Shown here piece by piece: positions 35,685 through 47,190 of a stretch of 64,000 bases of DNA. Origin of the DNA: Lantana camara. Taxonomy: Eukaryota > Streptophyta > Magnoliopsida > Lamiales > Verbenaceae. How positions within the stretch are numbered: position 1 is the first letter of the stretch; each line of letters begins with the position of its first letter. The notes beneath the pieces are model-generated. The model was not told the DNA's origin. It did not search any database and worked only from the letters and a program-made list of their open reading frames with translations. The stretch lies in assembly GCA_037501455.1 (NCBI GenBank), contig CM074857.1, positions 31,144,001-31,208,000 of the forward strand. The letters are read 5' to 3'. Position numbers and translations under genes: made by a program.

Positions 35685-35698
35685 ATCTCCCACTTGCC
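35685..35698 (-). other. Copia polypurine tract
   Basis: Minus strand GGCAAGTGGGAGAT abuts the LTR start TGTTATG. This is the usual plus-strand primer of plant copia elements. Confidence 0.75.
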
Positions 35699-35700
35699 CG

Positions 35701-36708
35701 TCAAAGCCATTCTAAACCTACTCTAAGTCCCATCTTCTTAAGATGACCTTTGAAAGCTTCTCGACTAAGGGGTTTAGTAAGTGGATCTGTCATGTTCTCT
35801 GATGATGCGACCCTCTCAATTTGCACATCTCCTCTTTTGATAATATCACAGATTAGGTGATACTTCCTCATAATGTGCTTGGTCCGTTGGTGAGATCTTG
35901 GTTCTCTTACTTGAGCAACCGCCCCAGTGTTGCCACAAAACACAGTAATGGGGTCTTTCATGCTAGGAACAACATTCAACTCTTGAATGAAGTTTCTAAT
36001 CCAAACACCTTCCTTAGCTGCATCATTTGCAGCTAAGTATTCGGCCTCAATGGTCGAATCTGCATTGGTCGTTTGCTTGGAACTCTTCCAACTCACTGCT
36101 CCGCCGTTTAGGCAGAAAATGTATCCTGACATTGACTTAAAATCATCTAACTCAGATGCAAAGCTTGCATCACAGTATCCTTCGACAGTAAGATCTTTCT
36201 GACCTCCGTAAACTAAGAATAAATCCTTAGTACTTTTCAAGTACTTAAGAATATTCTTCACGGCAGCCCAGTGACCATATCCAGGATCAGATTGGAAACG
36301 AGTTGTTACACTAAGTGCATAAGCCACATCTGGTCGAGTACATAACATTGCATACATTATGCTACCTATTGCTGATGCATAAGGTGTATGAGTCATTCTT
36401 TCATTCTCAGGGTTAGTCTTAGGACAAATCTTCTTAGAAAGACATGTTCCTACACTCATAGGAAGGTTCTTAACCTTTGCTGACTCCATATTGAATCTCT
36501 TAAATACTTTATCAATGTACATCGACTGTGATAGTCCTATCAACCTTCTAGATCTATCTCGATAGATTTTAATTCCAAGGATATAGGATGCATCACCAAG
36601 ATCTTTCATCTCGAATTGGTTCGATAACCATAACTTAGTTACTTTCCTGTCATCCTTCGAATTCCCAATAAGAAGGATGTCATCAACATAAAGTACTAAG
36701 AATTGCAC
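35701..36708 (-). pseudogene. Copia reverse transcriptase C-terminus and RNase H
   Basis: 335-residue open segment. It starts inside RT with LYVDDILLIGNS (catalytic YVDD), continues through the thumb (YILGIKIYRD), RNase H (EGYCDASFASE.., ..TIEAEYLAA) and the copia C-terminal RTKHI..KYHLI and DPLTKPL motifs. It is separated from the upstream segment by a frameshift and stop near 36710-36797. It is part of a Ty1/copia polyprotein with integrase before RT. Confidence 0.88.
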
Positions 36709-36797
36709 TGAGTCTCCAATTCCTTTCTATACACGCATAATTCATTCAAAATTTGAATGAAGCCAAACGCTTTGACTAATTCATCAAATCGAATGTT

Positions 36798-37661
36798 TCA
36801 ATTCCTAGAAGCATGTTTCAATCCATAGATTGATCTTTGGAGTTTGCAAACCTTTTGCTCACTCCCACTGAATGTGAAACCTATGGGTTGCTCCATATAA
36901 ATGTCTTTATCAATGTCACCATTGAGAAAGGCAGTTTTCACATCCATTTGCCATATCTCATAGTCATAATATGCAGCAATGGCAAGCATGATCCGAATAG
37001 ACTTTTGCATTGTAACTGGTGAAAAGGTTTCATCAAAGTTCATGCCGGGTCTTTGAGTGAATCCTTTTGTAACCAGTCTTGCTTTGTAGGCTGCAATGCT
37101 TCCATCAACTCCAAGCTTTCTCTTAAAGATCCATTTGCAACCTATGGGTTTGACCCCATCAGGCAAATCTACCAAGGTCCAAACTTGGTTGGAGTTCATG
37201 GAATCCATTTCGGATTTCATGGCTTCTATCCACTGTTCAGAGTCAGAATCTGAAAGTGCCTCCTCATATGTTAGAGGATCGTTATCCTTTTGAGAGATCT
37301 CATGGAAGAATCCATACCATCTCTCCGGCTGTCTAGGAGTACGTTCAGAACGCCTTAGAGAAGGATTTACGTGTGTATCGAAATTCGTGATTGGTTGTGG
37401 TTGATCAGAAGGGGATATTTCTTCAGTGGGTGGCATGGGGTCACTTTGTACTTCCTCCAATTCTATGATCTTGTCTTTCTTTTCTTTAAGGAACGGTTCC
37501 TCAAGAAAAATAGCATTTCTGGAAACAAACACCTTTTGCTCAGATTGATCATAGAAGTAGTATCCTATGGATTCCTTAGGATAACCTACAAAGTAGCATA
37601 AGTTAGAACGAGATTCTAACTTATCTCCCACTGTCCTCTTCATGTAAGTAGGACAACCCAA
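36798..37661 (-). pseudogene. Copia integrase C-terminal part and reverse transcriptase N-terminus
   Basis: 287-residue open segment. It begins GCPTYMKRT..KL after a frameshift from the integrase frame, includes GYPKESIGYYFYD (the copia integrase C-terminal region), an acidic linker, and RT palm blocks WTLVDLPDGVKPIGCKWIFK, ARLVTKGFTQ and QMDVKTAFLNGD (first catalytic Asp). It ends at a stop after IYGLKHASRN, where an intact copia RT would read IYGLKQASR. Confidence 0.88.
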
Positions 37662-38392
37662 ATTCTTAAGTAAGAATAACTAGGGATTTTACCATGCCAC
37701 ATTTCATAGGGCGTTTTAGGGACTGACTTAGAGGGAACTAGATTCAAAATCTTTGCCGCACTTTCTAGGGCATAACCCCAGAAAGAAGGTGGTAAGTCAG
37801 TGAAACCCATCATGGAATGAACCATATCGCGTAGAGTTCGGTTCCTTCTCTCAGAAACTCCATTGAGTTGAGGAGTTCCTGGAGGAGTCCACTGAGAGAT
37901 AATCCCATTATCTTTAAGATGATTAAAGAATTCTTCACTAAGATACTCGCCTCCTTGATCAGATTGAAATTCTTTGATCTTGTGACCAGTTTGGTTCTCA
38001 ACCTCCTTTTGAAATTCTAGGAATTTCTCAAAAGCTTCAGATTTATACTTCATTAAGTATACATAACCATACCGACTAAAGTCATCGGTAAAGGTTATGA
38101 AATACTGATGATTGTTTCTTGTGCTTACACTAAGCGGGCCACAAACATCAGAATGGATCAAATCCAAGACCTTAGTGGCACGTTCCACAGTTCCTTTAAA
38201 AGGAACTTTGGACATCTTTCCTTTGAGACAGGACTCGCAAGAAGTTAACTCTTTGAGATCATTTTCAGAGAATGATCCTAAAGTGTTTATCTTGCTAATT
38301 CTGTTCTTGGAAATGTGTCCTAATCTAGCGTGCCATAAGGGAGCTGAAACTTTGTCATCTCTCTTGCGTTTATTTTCTCGTTGTATATTCAT
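37640..38392 (-). pseudogene. Copia integrase core
   Basis: 250-residue segment with the HHCC finger (WHARLGHIS.., then CESCLKGKM) and the DDE core: HSDVCGP, FQSDQGGEY and the ..NGVSERRNRTL block that holds the catalytic Glu. It runs out of frame at the end (RIWVVLLT replaces the normal continuation), overlapping the next segment by 22 bp in another frame. One frame change here disables the polyprotein. Confidence 0.88.
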
Positions 38393-38458
38393 AATATTGA
38401 TATTTTGAGTTAGATAAAGTCCATTACTTAGAGTACCGATGTGAACGGAAGAGTTGTT

Positions 38459-39589
38459 CTATTTGATAAAATATTTACCATTCTTAATATAAGTTTCATA
38501 ACCTTCACAATCTAAAATGGGAACTGAAATTATATTACGAATAATGGTCGGTACATAAAGGACTTTATTCAAAACTAACTCAAAGCTACCTAAATCTAAT
38601 CTAATTGTGTCTAAAGCTCGAGCTTCAACTTTTGAGCCATCTCCGATCTTCAAGACACATTCTCCTTCTCTGAGTTGTTGAACTTCATTTAGCATCTGTA
38701 CATCATTACAGATATGAGCTCCACAATCGGTATCAAGTACCCAAGAACTAGAATTAATAGAAAGATTTACTTCAACGAGAAAAATACCTTTCTTTAGAGT
38801 AGCCTTGTACTCTGGGCAATTTCTTCTCCAATGTCCCGCTTTGTCACAATGGAAGTAAACATCCTCTTTCTGATCACGCTTCTTCTTTTGGGCCTTCCCC
38901 TTCGAAACGCCGCATTGGGCTTTCTTGCCCTTACCTTTAGAAGGCCCAGAAGAGGAAGATGGAACATTCACCATCAGAACCTTATTGTCCTTCTTGATCG
39001 TGCTTTTAGCAGTCACAAGCTGACTAATCAGCTCAGCTACAGTAGCACCAGCATGATTCATATTGAAGTTAAGGACAAATGGGTTGAATGATGGTGGGAG
39101 CGAGGCTAGCAACAAGTCCACTGAAAGCTCATCTTTCAGCGGCATGTCCATGGAAGCAAGTTTCTCAGTAAGGGCGAGAAGCTTGAGTCCATATTCATGG
39201 ACACTTGAACCTTCCCTCATTCTTAGATGGAACAATTCCTTTAAAGTGTTATACCTTGTAACACGTTCATGAGGGCGGTAAAGTTGCTCTAAGTGGTCGT
39301 AAATCTCCCAAGCAAATTCCATGGCCTCATGTTGCCTTTGCAAGTCCGGAGACATGTTAGCCAACATAAGGCAACGAGTTTGGAGATTATCATCCTTCCA
39401 CTTCTGGATCGCGTCCCGCTCGGCCTGAGTGGGAGCCTCCCCTTCGGGACTAGGCTCCCCTTCGAAGAGAACATAAGTTCTCTTCTCAGAATCTAAAATG
39501 ATTTTCAGATTCCTCAGCCAATCAAAATAGTTGGGACCAGTCAACTTGTTTGACTCGAGGATCGATACAAGAGGGTTTTTGGTTGTCAT
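38459..39589 (-). pseudogene. Copia gag and protease, defective
   Basis: 376-residue segment from MTTKNPLVSILE. The Gag (UBN2-like) domain covers 1-210. The zinc knuckle reads VYFHCDKAGHWRRNCP: the first cysteine of C-x2-C is Tyr. The protease site is WVLDTDCGAHIC, where the family has D-T-G, so the active-site glycine is Asp. The frame stops after ..YFIK. With the later frameshifts, this shows an old, non-functional copy. Confidence 0.87.
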
Positions 39590-41200
39590 TTCAAAACACG
39601 TAGAGAATCACAGAATCTACGACCTAAATGGTAATACAGAGAACTAGTGAGCATGTTGAATTATAACGATATACAAAAGATAAGGTCTTTAATCTAATGT
39701 AGCTCCCACTGTTTTTCAAAGATCTAAGAGGAACACACTTCCCAATGGGTACTAAGATCCTAGGCATTTTACCTCGAACCCACGACTCGCGGACATTCTA
39801 AGTAAAATCCTAGGTAGGTACAACTTACCAATTCTAACACCTTTAGAACTCTTACTAATTATGTTTGCATCATCTATCTTTCAATATGGACCCACGACTC
39901 GTGCGACATCCATATTTACTTAGGCGTTAAGCTAGAACCATCAATCATAAGATCATGATCAAAACTTAGTTCGAAGGACCCACGACTCGCGGGCATTGCC
40001 CTTGCCAAAATTGACCACGAAATATTGATCATTTAAAATGATCAATTAGGTAACTAAGAACTAATAAGCTCCACTAGCTATCCCACGACTCGCAGACAAT
40101 AACTAGCTTCACTTACTAAACTTAAAACTTATTGATGGAATGCTAGGAATTTAATTCAAAATTTGCATCTCGAATTAAACACCTATTGTTTGAAATTACC
40201 TTAATATTTAATGGGAATTTTCGAATCAACCGGAGAGTTGTCCGGTTCGACCTCACCAACATATATGTTATCCAATTTTATTAGTCTTGATTAATGCAAG
40301 TACATTTTAAATGCATTTCAAACAAGCACATAAACAGATAACATGTCCTAGCATGATACTAACATGAGATGATCATGGGTCTATCCTATCTTATGCGTGA
40401 AAAGTGGGAGCCACTCCACTATCACAATTCTAACATACATGCCACATAAACAGTTTATATCACATAAGGGAAAACTGTAAGAAAATACGAGCCCTATCTC
40501 TATTACATTTTCAATTGAGATTCCCCACCCTAACATTTTGAGGGGTTTTCACTTATGGCCTCCTTGTTACTTGAATGTGGTACATCTTACTCCATGGGTG
40601 CATTGTCTCCAAAATGAAAATAAAACCTCACCACCTACTCTACTCTCAAAAAAATGAAAAGGTACTGAAAAGTAATAAGGCTCAATCTTCATATTGGCCT
40701 TAGACAAATACACGGGGCATACCCCGGCCTCAAAAACAGTAATATGGAAAGCCACATAATAAATCACATAACAGTACACACATAAGTGAGGCTCTAACCT
40801 CAATTGAAAAACGCAACTATAGGGCTCCAACCCCAAATGTAAACCATCCATGTGCATAAATGTAAAGCATACAAAGACTAGTACACATGATCACCTAACA
40901 TGCTTTTGCGAGAATTTAAACTTTGCCAATAAATTAAAATTCCCGTTTCAAGTCCTAATGACTTAAAACATGACTTGATGCGAGTCTTGTTCATAAAAGT
41001 TTTCAATAAATCCCAAATTACTAAAACTAATAAAATTCCAATTAATTTCTGCAAATTAATAATTTTATCAAAGGTTTAATTTCCCAAATTATAAACCATT
41101 TCTATTTCTCAAAAAAAAAATCCCAATTTTAAAATTAAAATAAATATTAATAAAACAAATTTTTTAATAATAAAAAATAAAAAATCGGAACTGGATTGCA
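39590..41200 (-). other. Copia 5' leader and unassigned flank
   Basis: Upstream (minus sense) of the copia gag. It contains four spaced copies of CCCACGACTCG(C/T)G-type phrases (about 39779, 39891, 39979, 40081), probably part of the element's leader. No primer site or 5' LTR was found. The 96-residue ORF at 40567-40857 has no recognised motif. The boundary of the element is not visible. Confidence 0.45.
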
Positions 41201-41849
41201 CGAAGTACGAAAACGGATTACGAGGAAAACGGGGCCCGTACGCGAAGAGGGATGCGCGCGTCGAACCGATTATCTAAATGGTTAAATGGTTAGTGAAAAT
41301 CAATAATAAAAAATTCGGTTTATCGAACCGATTATCTAAATTTTGGATTATTTATTGAATGAATTAATACCCCTAATTATAAGAGTCAAGTCATTCTATC
41401 GGGTAGAATAGATCATGGCTGGTGGTCAGTACTTGTGGCTTTATGGGCTTATTAGATATATGCAATTAGTGCTCCACAGTCCACAGGGCCTGGGCCTGTA
41501 AATACATATTACCTAATAAATATTACAAGATATATATGATAGATATAAAGAAGCTATGTAACTACAGGAATTCTGCTAGAATAAGAAATTTTAGTTGGAG
41601 TCAACTATTGAGAAGATAGATTAACCTATATACAAGTACCAAACATCTAAACAGCAAGAAACTAGTTCTATTATTGTTTGGTTGCCGCGCGGCCAAAAAC
41701 TTGTTCTGCATTTATATTTAAATAATTATTAATCCTGGTTGTTAGTTTTCAAAGTCTTCGTTAAATCTCTTCCTGGCGTGAGTAGGCCTAGATAGGTACG
41801 TATCAAACTTTGAAAAGAACCTTAAATTACTCAAATCAAAAGTTTTAAA
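41201..41849. other. Unassigned sequence
   Basis: No ORF or terminal repeats recognised. A short duplicate TCGAACCGATTATCTAAA occurs at about 41259 and 41324. Confidence 0.4.
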
Positions 41850-42052
41850 TCAAAAATGCGCAAGTGTACACCGAAATGGTTGCAACACAAATAATATCGT
41901 ACCTAAGGGCAGAGAAATCAATTAATCAATATGCGCCGTTCTCTAATCTACAGACTGGTATCGACAAACGGGAGATAATTAACTACTAATTGAACTAGTG
42001 AACGGTTAAAACAAGTAACTAACCGTAAACTAAGTGAAAGCAAATAAACAAT
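41850..42052 (-). mobile_element. LTR remnant of an Athila-like family, inverted
   Basis: The reverse complement reads a text with ..CCCTTAGGTACGATATTATT and GTGTTGCAACC.., the same arrangement as the 3' end of the Athila LTR (CCCTGTGGATACGATACC.. GTGTTGCAATC). The left edge is unclear; the right side is interrupted by the Harbinger-like element at 42056. Confidence 0.5.
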
Positions 42053-42055
42053 TAA

Positions 42056-43434
42056 GAGCTCGTTTACTTTTATATAATCTGACAGATAAAATTAATTAAC
42101 TCTCAAAATCTGTCATTTACTTTTCAGGTTGGTTTTTCTGTCAAAATCTCTTCGGCCCGTAGGATAGAGAAGATTTTGTTGGTTTTCTCTCACATGGAAA
42201 AATGCCGTGTTTGAGAAATCATGAGTTTTATCGGTATTGGCAATTTACTTATTTACTCAAAACTTTGATTTATTTACAAATTTTTGCTATTATTATTTAT
42301 TAAAAAAAAGAAATTATATTTTTCTTTATTTATGTTAATCCGTTTTCTTCTTTCACGTTCTTTTCTCTTTTTTTTTTTATCTATTTGTTTATATTATCAC
42401 TTCAAAAATATATTTCTAACTTATCTTTTCTCTTATCTCATTTTAATTTTTCTTTCTTTAATATATAATTTTTATCTTTTTTTAAAGATAATGTTGTTTG
42501 GTATATTCTCTTTTCATGCTATTTATTTATTATAATTTAATAAATATATTAAAAATAATTATAAAATATATAATAATATAAAAATTATTATAAATATATT
42601 TAAATCATAAAAAAAAATAATTTGAACACGCAATGAGTGTACCACAATTACTAGTCTCGATTATACCCACGACGCAGAGCCCTAGAATTCCCGCGAAACA
42701 GAGCTCAAAATTCATCAGAGCCTATTACGTTGAAGGATTTTCCAATTCTAAGAGCCTATTACTTTGAAGGAGATCCTCGATGGGATGCTCTAGTTGGAAT
42801 ATTTGAGAGGATTTTTCAGGAAGAAGAACCCAATTTGTTTGAAATAATTGAAATTTCCAGTGACGACAACTGACGGGGATGCCGACATACCAATGATGAA
42901 TAATGAAATAATTGAAATTGATAGAGGCGCAAACTGATTCTAGCTAAATAAGTTCGTTTTTTTTTTTAATTTTCTTGGTCACAATAAGTTAGATTTTTAG
43001 TTTCATTTTATTATTGAATATTAGTTTTTTTTTTTTAAAAAATTCAACATATTAATAAAAGAATTACATTTTCTACTATGATTGTATTGCACTCAATTAA
43101 TGTAATGTGATTCTAAATTTATTTAATAATAATTAATGATACTTTACTGCCCTGGAATTTAGAAGAAAGAAAAATGTATAATGTATATACCAATGATCGT
43201 TAAAAGAAGGAAAAATAATTTAAAAAAATTATATATTAAATAAGATTATTATATGGCTATTTTGGTAAAATTATTAGTTAAAGTATTATCTTCACATATA
43301 AAGTAAACGACTAATTCAAGAAAACATGATATTTATCTTTAAAGGTAAACAATAGATAATGTTCTGTTAATCTATTAAAAAAACCTCCATTATCTTATTT
43401 GCCCAAAACCTTTCCTGGGAAAGTAAACGACTTC
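42056..43434. mobile_element. PIF/Harbinger-type non-autonomous element, 1.38 kb
   Basis: Ends GAGCTCGTTTACTTT and AAAGTAAACGACTTC (13 of 15 complementary), flanked by the 3-bp duplication TAA (42053-42055, 43435-43437), as usual for PIF/Harbinger. The interior is AT-rich and non-coding. It contains an imperfect direct repeat AGAGCCTATTAC(G/T)TTGAAGGA at about 42717 and 42751. Confidence 0.7.
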
Positions 43435-43437
43435 TAA

Positions 43438-43778
43438 GGCTTCAATAGATAAAGGGTCCAGGGATGATTTTGAGATTTGATATTATAAATATTGGGAGAC
43501 TTGGAGTTCAAGAATGAGGACCTAGAAGCATCTCTCTCTTCTACAGCTATTAGGAGCATTTCATCAAGTTTTATCCATAAATTAGTATCATTTCTCTAAC
43601 TAGATTAATTCCTTGTTTTAATCTTTCCATTTCATTACAATTAGATCATTGTTAGTTATTGATCATTAATATTCATTTAACCAATTACTATGCCTAGGAT
43701 TAAAATAATGTTCTTAGTATAATTGCTAAGTGATGTTTTGTTTGAAAGTGTTATTGCTTAGTTATATGAATTTTGTAG

Positions 43779-43835
<57 letters not shown>

Positions 43836-43955
43836 GATAATTGGAATATACTTGATATGGTAGATATGGTAGAGAAAGTCATGAGTTGCTTATTTAGTTG
43901 GATATATCAAGGGAAGCCTGAATCCTTTGTGGGATTCTCAACACCATAGCTCCTC
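43438..43955. other. Unassigned sequence with a (TA)n microsatellite
   Basis: A TA run occupies about 43782-43832. No gene or terminal repeat was recognised before array sequence resumes near 43956. Confidence 0.45.
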
Positions 43956-45640
43956 AAAAGAAAAAACAGAAGTACCAACACAGCAGCCAAAAGCAAATTC
44001 GATCAACTGCGAAAGATAAAAATTTTACTTTTCAATATAGTATACAATCTATAATTGTTGGAAAGGAAAATATATAAAAAGAGATTAAAATTTACCTAAA
44101 ATCAACTCATGTATCTCCTCTAGAGCGAGTGTCTTTGCCACACCCTTCTAATTGCGGTTTGTTGTGTTATTCCGGCTGTTTTCGGAATAAACAACAAAAT
44201 GAAGCATATCATTGCAAATCAAAACGCGGCGTGGAAGAAGAACATCCTCTCTCTCAATAGGCAAAGTACGTGTAGAAAAACTTGGTTTCCTAAGAAAGTG
44301 GCAAGAAATAGAAGGTCCAACACATACATAGATCCAACGGTGGCACATTCCTTGGAGAATTTTAGGTCCAACCATCCCTGTGGCCCAGACAAAATCCCAC
44401 CCCCAATTATATATAAAATTATCAATGCAATAGATAATGTGGCTCTTTGGGTTTCAAATGGTAGGAAGGATTTTTATTTAAAATGAAGATGATTCCAAGA
44501 CAAACCTATAATGGAGTAACAAAAATTAATTAATATAATTACAAATTTTGCCCAATTTGTAAGAAAAATCAAGTCAATACACATACCATTGGAATGATTG
44601 TTGTAATATACCTGGCTAGAAATGTCCTACGGCAGCCCATCTGTAGAATGAAAAACAATCTAACTAGTTTTGCTATAGTTTGTACGATGGCCAAAACTAC
44701 CGGAACAAGAAACTTGTTGTCCTTGAGGTAACTAATGGACTCTAATAAGAACGAGCCAAAAAATATTACTAGGTCTATGCCCGAGAGCTTTTCGAAAATG
44801 ATGTCCATTGTTGTGATGATGAAAGTAGGACGGTTTAGAGGACTAAGCAGCTGTTCGCACGGGTTTTCGGATTGTTGATTTTCTACCTGAGCTACCATTT
44901 GTGGATGCACAACCTCCATCTTTGATGAAGCCCTTAAGGATTACAGAGACCCTTTTTTTTTTTTCTATAAACCCTCACTTAATATGGAATTTGGGCGACT
45001 CGGTCATAAGAATTGGCATTGCAAAAAAGAGTAAACCCGAAACTCCTGCTATACCAAACGTAAATCTTCATCCCCACAATAGGTAAACTGATGCTATATA
45101 AATTGAGGTGCATGTTAGTATGCCACCTAAACTACTACCCCGATTATATATGTTCACAGCTCAAACATTTCATGCATGTTCTCTACGTATATTGACTAGA
45201 ACCACCAACATGATAAATTAATCAAACTTATGTTACTACAAATCTACAATAAAAGTAAAATTCTCAAGTAAAAAACTATTAATTTTTTATTAATTTACTA
45301 ACGTGACTAATCAAGCCAACCCTACATCCACTCAGTAGCATGCCTATAACCTCCATAGAAACATGTGGGAACTAAAACATACATCCTACACCTATAAGGA
45401 CTAGCACTGCAGCAATTTTTATCACATGTCTTCATCCCACATGGATGCAAAAGAAAGACATGGACATATTGATAAGTGTCATGAAATGTATTAATGAAAA
45501 GTGCATGAAAAGCCACGGATTTCTGAACCAACATTAATCATCTTGATTATTCTCTACACTTAATAGGTATATTTTAGAGACGTCTTATGTAAGAATAAAT
45601 TTACCTCGAGTACACCACCAGAAAACTAACAAACTCACAT
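43956..45640 (-). pseudogene. STP-type transporter pseudogene, most complete copy (unit 4)
   Basis: All four recognisable exon blocks in order on the minus strand. 45300-45540: TM2-TM3 block. 44930-45170: GGILACTSIYIASVYLLWG, then FTFGIAGVSGLLFFAMPIL and TESPKF. 44570-44900: VAQVENQQSENP, RPTFIITTMDIIF, FFGSFLLESIS, then CRRTFLARYI. 44110-44420: GGILSGPQGWLDLKF and FIPKTAGITQQTAIRRVWQRHSL, then a TAG before RRYMS. The order and content match plant STP hexose/H+ symporters (ERG loop, ENP.. before TM7, GP.GWL, LPETKG, VW..HWFW). Stops (after HIK, in the last exon) and a weak intron structure show it is broken. 43956-44100 is its 3' flank. Confidence 0.82.
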
Positions 45641-45679
45641 AATTCACAAGGTCGTCAGAGTATTTCTACAGTCCATCTA

Positions 45680-45839
45680 AATTATTAGGTGTTATCAAAC
45701 GTGTACTTTTCTAGTTATATGTACCCTGCACGTGCGCTTTTCCAGTTACATACTCTAAGAAATGGGTTGTTGATTTAATTAAGATAATTTTAACAAAATC
45801 TAATTATTCTACCGTATAGGAATTATTCAACCCAATGAT
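45680..45839. repeat. Array intergenic block, left part (copy e)
   Basis: CACGTG-type block up to a hAT insertion. The last 50 bp (ATTCTACCGTATAGGAATTA..) belong further right in the unit, so the block here is rearranged relative to sister copies. Confidence 0.7.
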
Positions 45840-46878
45840 CAGGGGGCGACTCTAGAATTGTCGGACAGTGAGGTCAAAACAATTTAATGACTAATAAAAA
45901 AAATTAAGGAAAAATATATATTATTAAAAAATAAAATATTTTATTTTAAATATTTATTTTACAATTACCCTCTACAATGTTTTTTATTTGTACTAGATAT
46001 ATTAATCTCTAAGGGGGTGTTTGCAAACTCTATTCCCTAAGTAGAACTTAAAATAGGAGTGAAAACGGCAAAAAATTTAAAAGTAAAGAACTAAGTGTTT
46101 GAAAAAAAAAAAGATAAGCAGAAAAATAATAAGTGCAAATAAAAGTGGATAATAGATACAAATTTACCTTGAAATACTCTGAACATTTTTTGGTATTATA
46201 ATATAAATACGGTTTAAGTATTATATTAATATAAAAATTATTATAAATTATTATAATTTTGTATAAGATTATATGTAATTAATCAAACACAGAATTATTC
46301 TATATGTACCTTTGATTACAAATTTATAAAAATTAAGGAAAGAGTAAATTTACCTTATAATTGCATATTTTTTACTTACTAATCTTTTTGAAATTATGAA
46401 AATTCTGATGAAAAAAGAAAAAAAGTATATAAACAACAGGAAAAAAAAAACTCATGTTTTGCTGGATGAGGTAATGAACATATAAACCATAAAATTGTAT
46501 TTGTATGTAAAAAGGTTAATTTAAGAATATTAATATTTTAATAAAGACATTATTATCAAAATAGAATTTTAAATAAATTAAGAGAAAACCGTATAATTTA
46601 TAAGTAGAATCTAGCTCCTGGATTCTAGCTTATTCTGCTTAAATTAAGCAGAAAATGGTTTCCAATTCTAAAGCTATTGAAAATAAGCACTTATCTTATT
46701 TATATTTGTACACAATTCTAAACTTTATGGGTTCAATACACTTTTTCCTTTTTTTAAGTGGGGTCAAAAAGCTTATTTGTAAGTTACAAATTTAAAAACA
46801 TATAATATATATAAAACTAAAAGAAACAAATTGAGTGGGTCAACTGACCCCACAAGCTTGGTTGTAGCGTCGCCCCTG
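45840..46878. mobile_element. hAT-like element, 1.04 kb
   Basis: Termini CAGGGGGCGAC and GTCGCCCCTG form inverted repeats (one extra G at the left). Flanks CCAATGAT (45832-45839) and CCTATGAT (46879-46886) are an 8-bp duplication with one mismatch. The interior is AT-rich without coding capacity. Confidence 0.72.
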
Positions 46879-47190
46879 CCTATGATTATATGTCTTTTGA
46901 AATTTGACTAAATGATGAAAGTATTTTAATGTTTGAATGACATTAATTATGATTATTTTTCAAAATGAACCTCTTATACGTGTACTTTTCTAATTATTCT
47001 ACCCTATAGGAATTCGCTAAATATTTTCAAAACTTTTTGGAAAGACAAACAAGTGAACAACCAAATCAACCTCATTTCATCTCCTTTTGTCTTAACTTAC
47101 CTAAATTAATACGAATACACAACATGTGTACTTTAAAAATACACGCGCACTTTCTATATTATATAATTAGAAAAGTGCACGTGTATTGCA
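46879..47190. repeat. Array intergenic block, right part (copy e)
   Basis: Continues the CACGTG-type block after the hAT element, up to the solo LTR that splits GTGTATTGCA|CTTTCTAT. Confidence 0.8.

Noticed and set aside
46013..46680. Nested Tourist-like MITE starting GGGGGTGTTTGCAAAC
   Set aside because: No matching inverted terminus or clear TAA/TTA pair at the other side.
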